This document shows, piece by piece, positions 5,504-5,952 of a stretch of 5,952 nt of DNA (the stretch's first letter is position 1; every line of letters begins with the position of its first letter). Position numbers and translations under genes: made by a program. The DNA is taken from NCBI RefSeq assembly GCF_937898925.1, contig NZ_CALDKF010000055.1, positions 1-5,952 on the forward strand, in the 5' to 3' direction. This DNA is from an uncultured Methanobrevibacter sp. GTDB taxonomy: Archaea; Methanobacteriota; Methanobacteria; Methanobacteriales; Methanobacteriaceae. Under the pieces are notes generated by a model that ran no database searches, was not told the origin of the DNA, and saw only the letters and a list, made by a program, of their open reading frames with translations.

Positions 5504-5952
5504 CTATTCTTTTAAGGAGTTTCTAAGTTTTTCACTCCATTCTTCAACCTTATCTGGTTCATCGAACCAATATTCCTTAAGAAGAGGAATGATTTCGTAT
5601 TCAACAATGTAATTTAATTTTTCTTTTACTTCACCATCATTTAAATTACAGAAGAAACTATGTCCAATACGGAACCCTTCTCCAAGGGTTTCATCATCTT
5701 CAATTGTGCTATTTAAATCTTTCATAACATCAATCAGATTGTTAAATGAAGAATTATCAACTTCATTTTGGTAGTGGATAAATCCAGATGAATCGAATCC
5801 TGGTTTCAATTCAAAGAAAGCAAATCTACGTCTTAATGCATAATCAATCATGGCAATGGATCTGTCTGCAGTATTCATTAAACCAATAATATAGAGATTT
5901 TCTGGTATATGGAACTGTTCATCGGAGTACAATAGCTGAACCTTTTCTCCTC
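5504..5952 (-). CDS. mcrB: McrB, AAA+ GTPase subunit (C-terminal part, cut by window edge)
   Basis: Only the last 148 or so residues are in the window; the frame is open to the edge, so the start, the DNA-recognition domain, Walker A and Walker B lie outside. What remains is the end of the AAA+ core: YSDEQFHIPENLYIIG leads to the MNTADRS motif (5858-5878), the McrB signature at the sensor position, followed by DYALRRRFAFFEL with its arginine-rich helix. A helical lid region (about 5504-5800, with LGEGFRIGHSFF) completes the C-terminus. McrB hexamers hydrolyse GTP rather than ATP and recruit McrC. A TTG at 5930-5932 is not the start, since GEKVQLL immediately before it is in frame and fits the family. 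What modified base or target it recognises cannot be told from this part. Confidence 0.92.
   Translation of the reverse strand, partial: GEKVQLLYSDEQFHIPENLYIIGLMNTADRSIAMIDYALRRRFAFFELKPGFDSSGFIHYQNEVDNSSFNNLIDVMKDLNSTIEDDETLGEGFRIGHSFFCNLNDGEVKEKLNYIVEYEIIPLLKEYWFDEPDKVEEWSEKLRNSLKE

Noticed and set aside
5930..5932. TTG as the start of a short independent McrB-like protein
   Set aside because: The frame is open upstream to the window edge and the residues there fit McrB, so this is an internal codon.

Overview
The window looks like a piece of an AT-rich methanogen chromosome, most likely Methanobrevibacter or a close relative. The evidence is indirect: very AT-rich intergenic DNA, archaeal BRE/TATA-like boxes about 26 bases before plausible transcript starts, strong Shine-Dalgarno sites of the GGGGGT / AGTGAT type, and a DUF4143 ATPase family that I recall as abundant in these archaea. 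The genus is inferred from style, not from a marker gene.

Left part (1-1803): a minus-strand DUF4143-type AAA ATPase, followed on the plus strand by a gene-free stretch of about 450 bases. Next to the ATPase start this stretch holds five copies of a 15-base element in exact 23-base register, which looks like an operator/promoter array. Further right it holds a small inverted repeat over a TATA-like box and the leader of the next operon.

Centre (1804-4467): plus-strand genes. A 148-residue protein with a four-cysteine knuckle is translationally coupled to a radical SAM protein related to the activases of glycyl radical enzymes. Directly behind it lies a short remnant of an endonuclease/exonuclease/phosphatase (EEP) family gene, whose start codon and Shine-Dalgarno site are still intact. 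Two further genes have their own promoters: a zinc-ribbon protein with TPR-like helices that seems to be leaderless, and a zinc-ribbon protein whose C-terminus is five tandem copies of a 16-18 residue unit. A coding-like fragment, probably a fossil, lies on the minus strand between them.

Right part (4468-5952): the minus-strand end of an mcrBC operon, with a complete McrC endonuclease subunit and the C-terminal part of the McrB AAA+ GTPase, which runs off the window edge. McrC converges on the repeat protein with no intergenic base.

Taken together, a type IV restriction system, an amplifying ATPase family, gene fossils and orphan zinc-ribbon proteins suggest an accessory or defence-type region. 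The least explained items are the four-Cys protein/radical SAM pair, for which no glycyl radical enzyme is visible, and the 23-base phased array before the ATPase.
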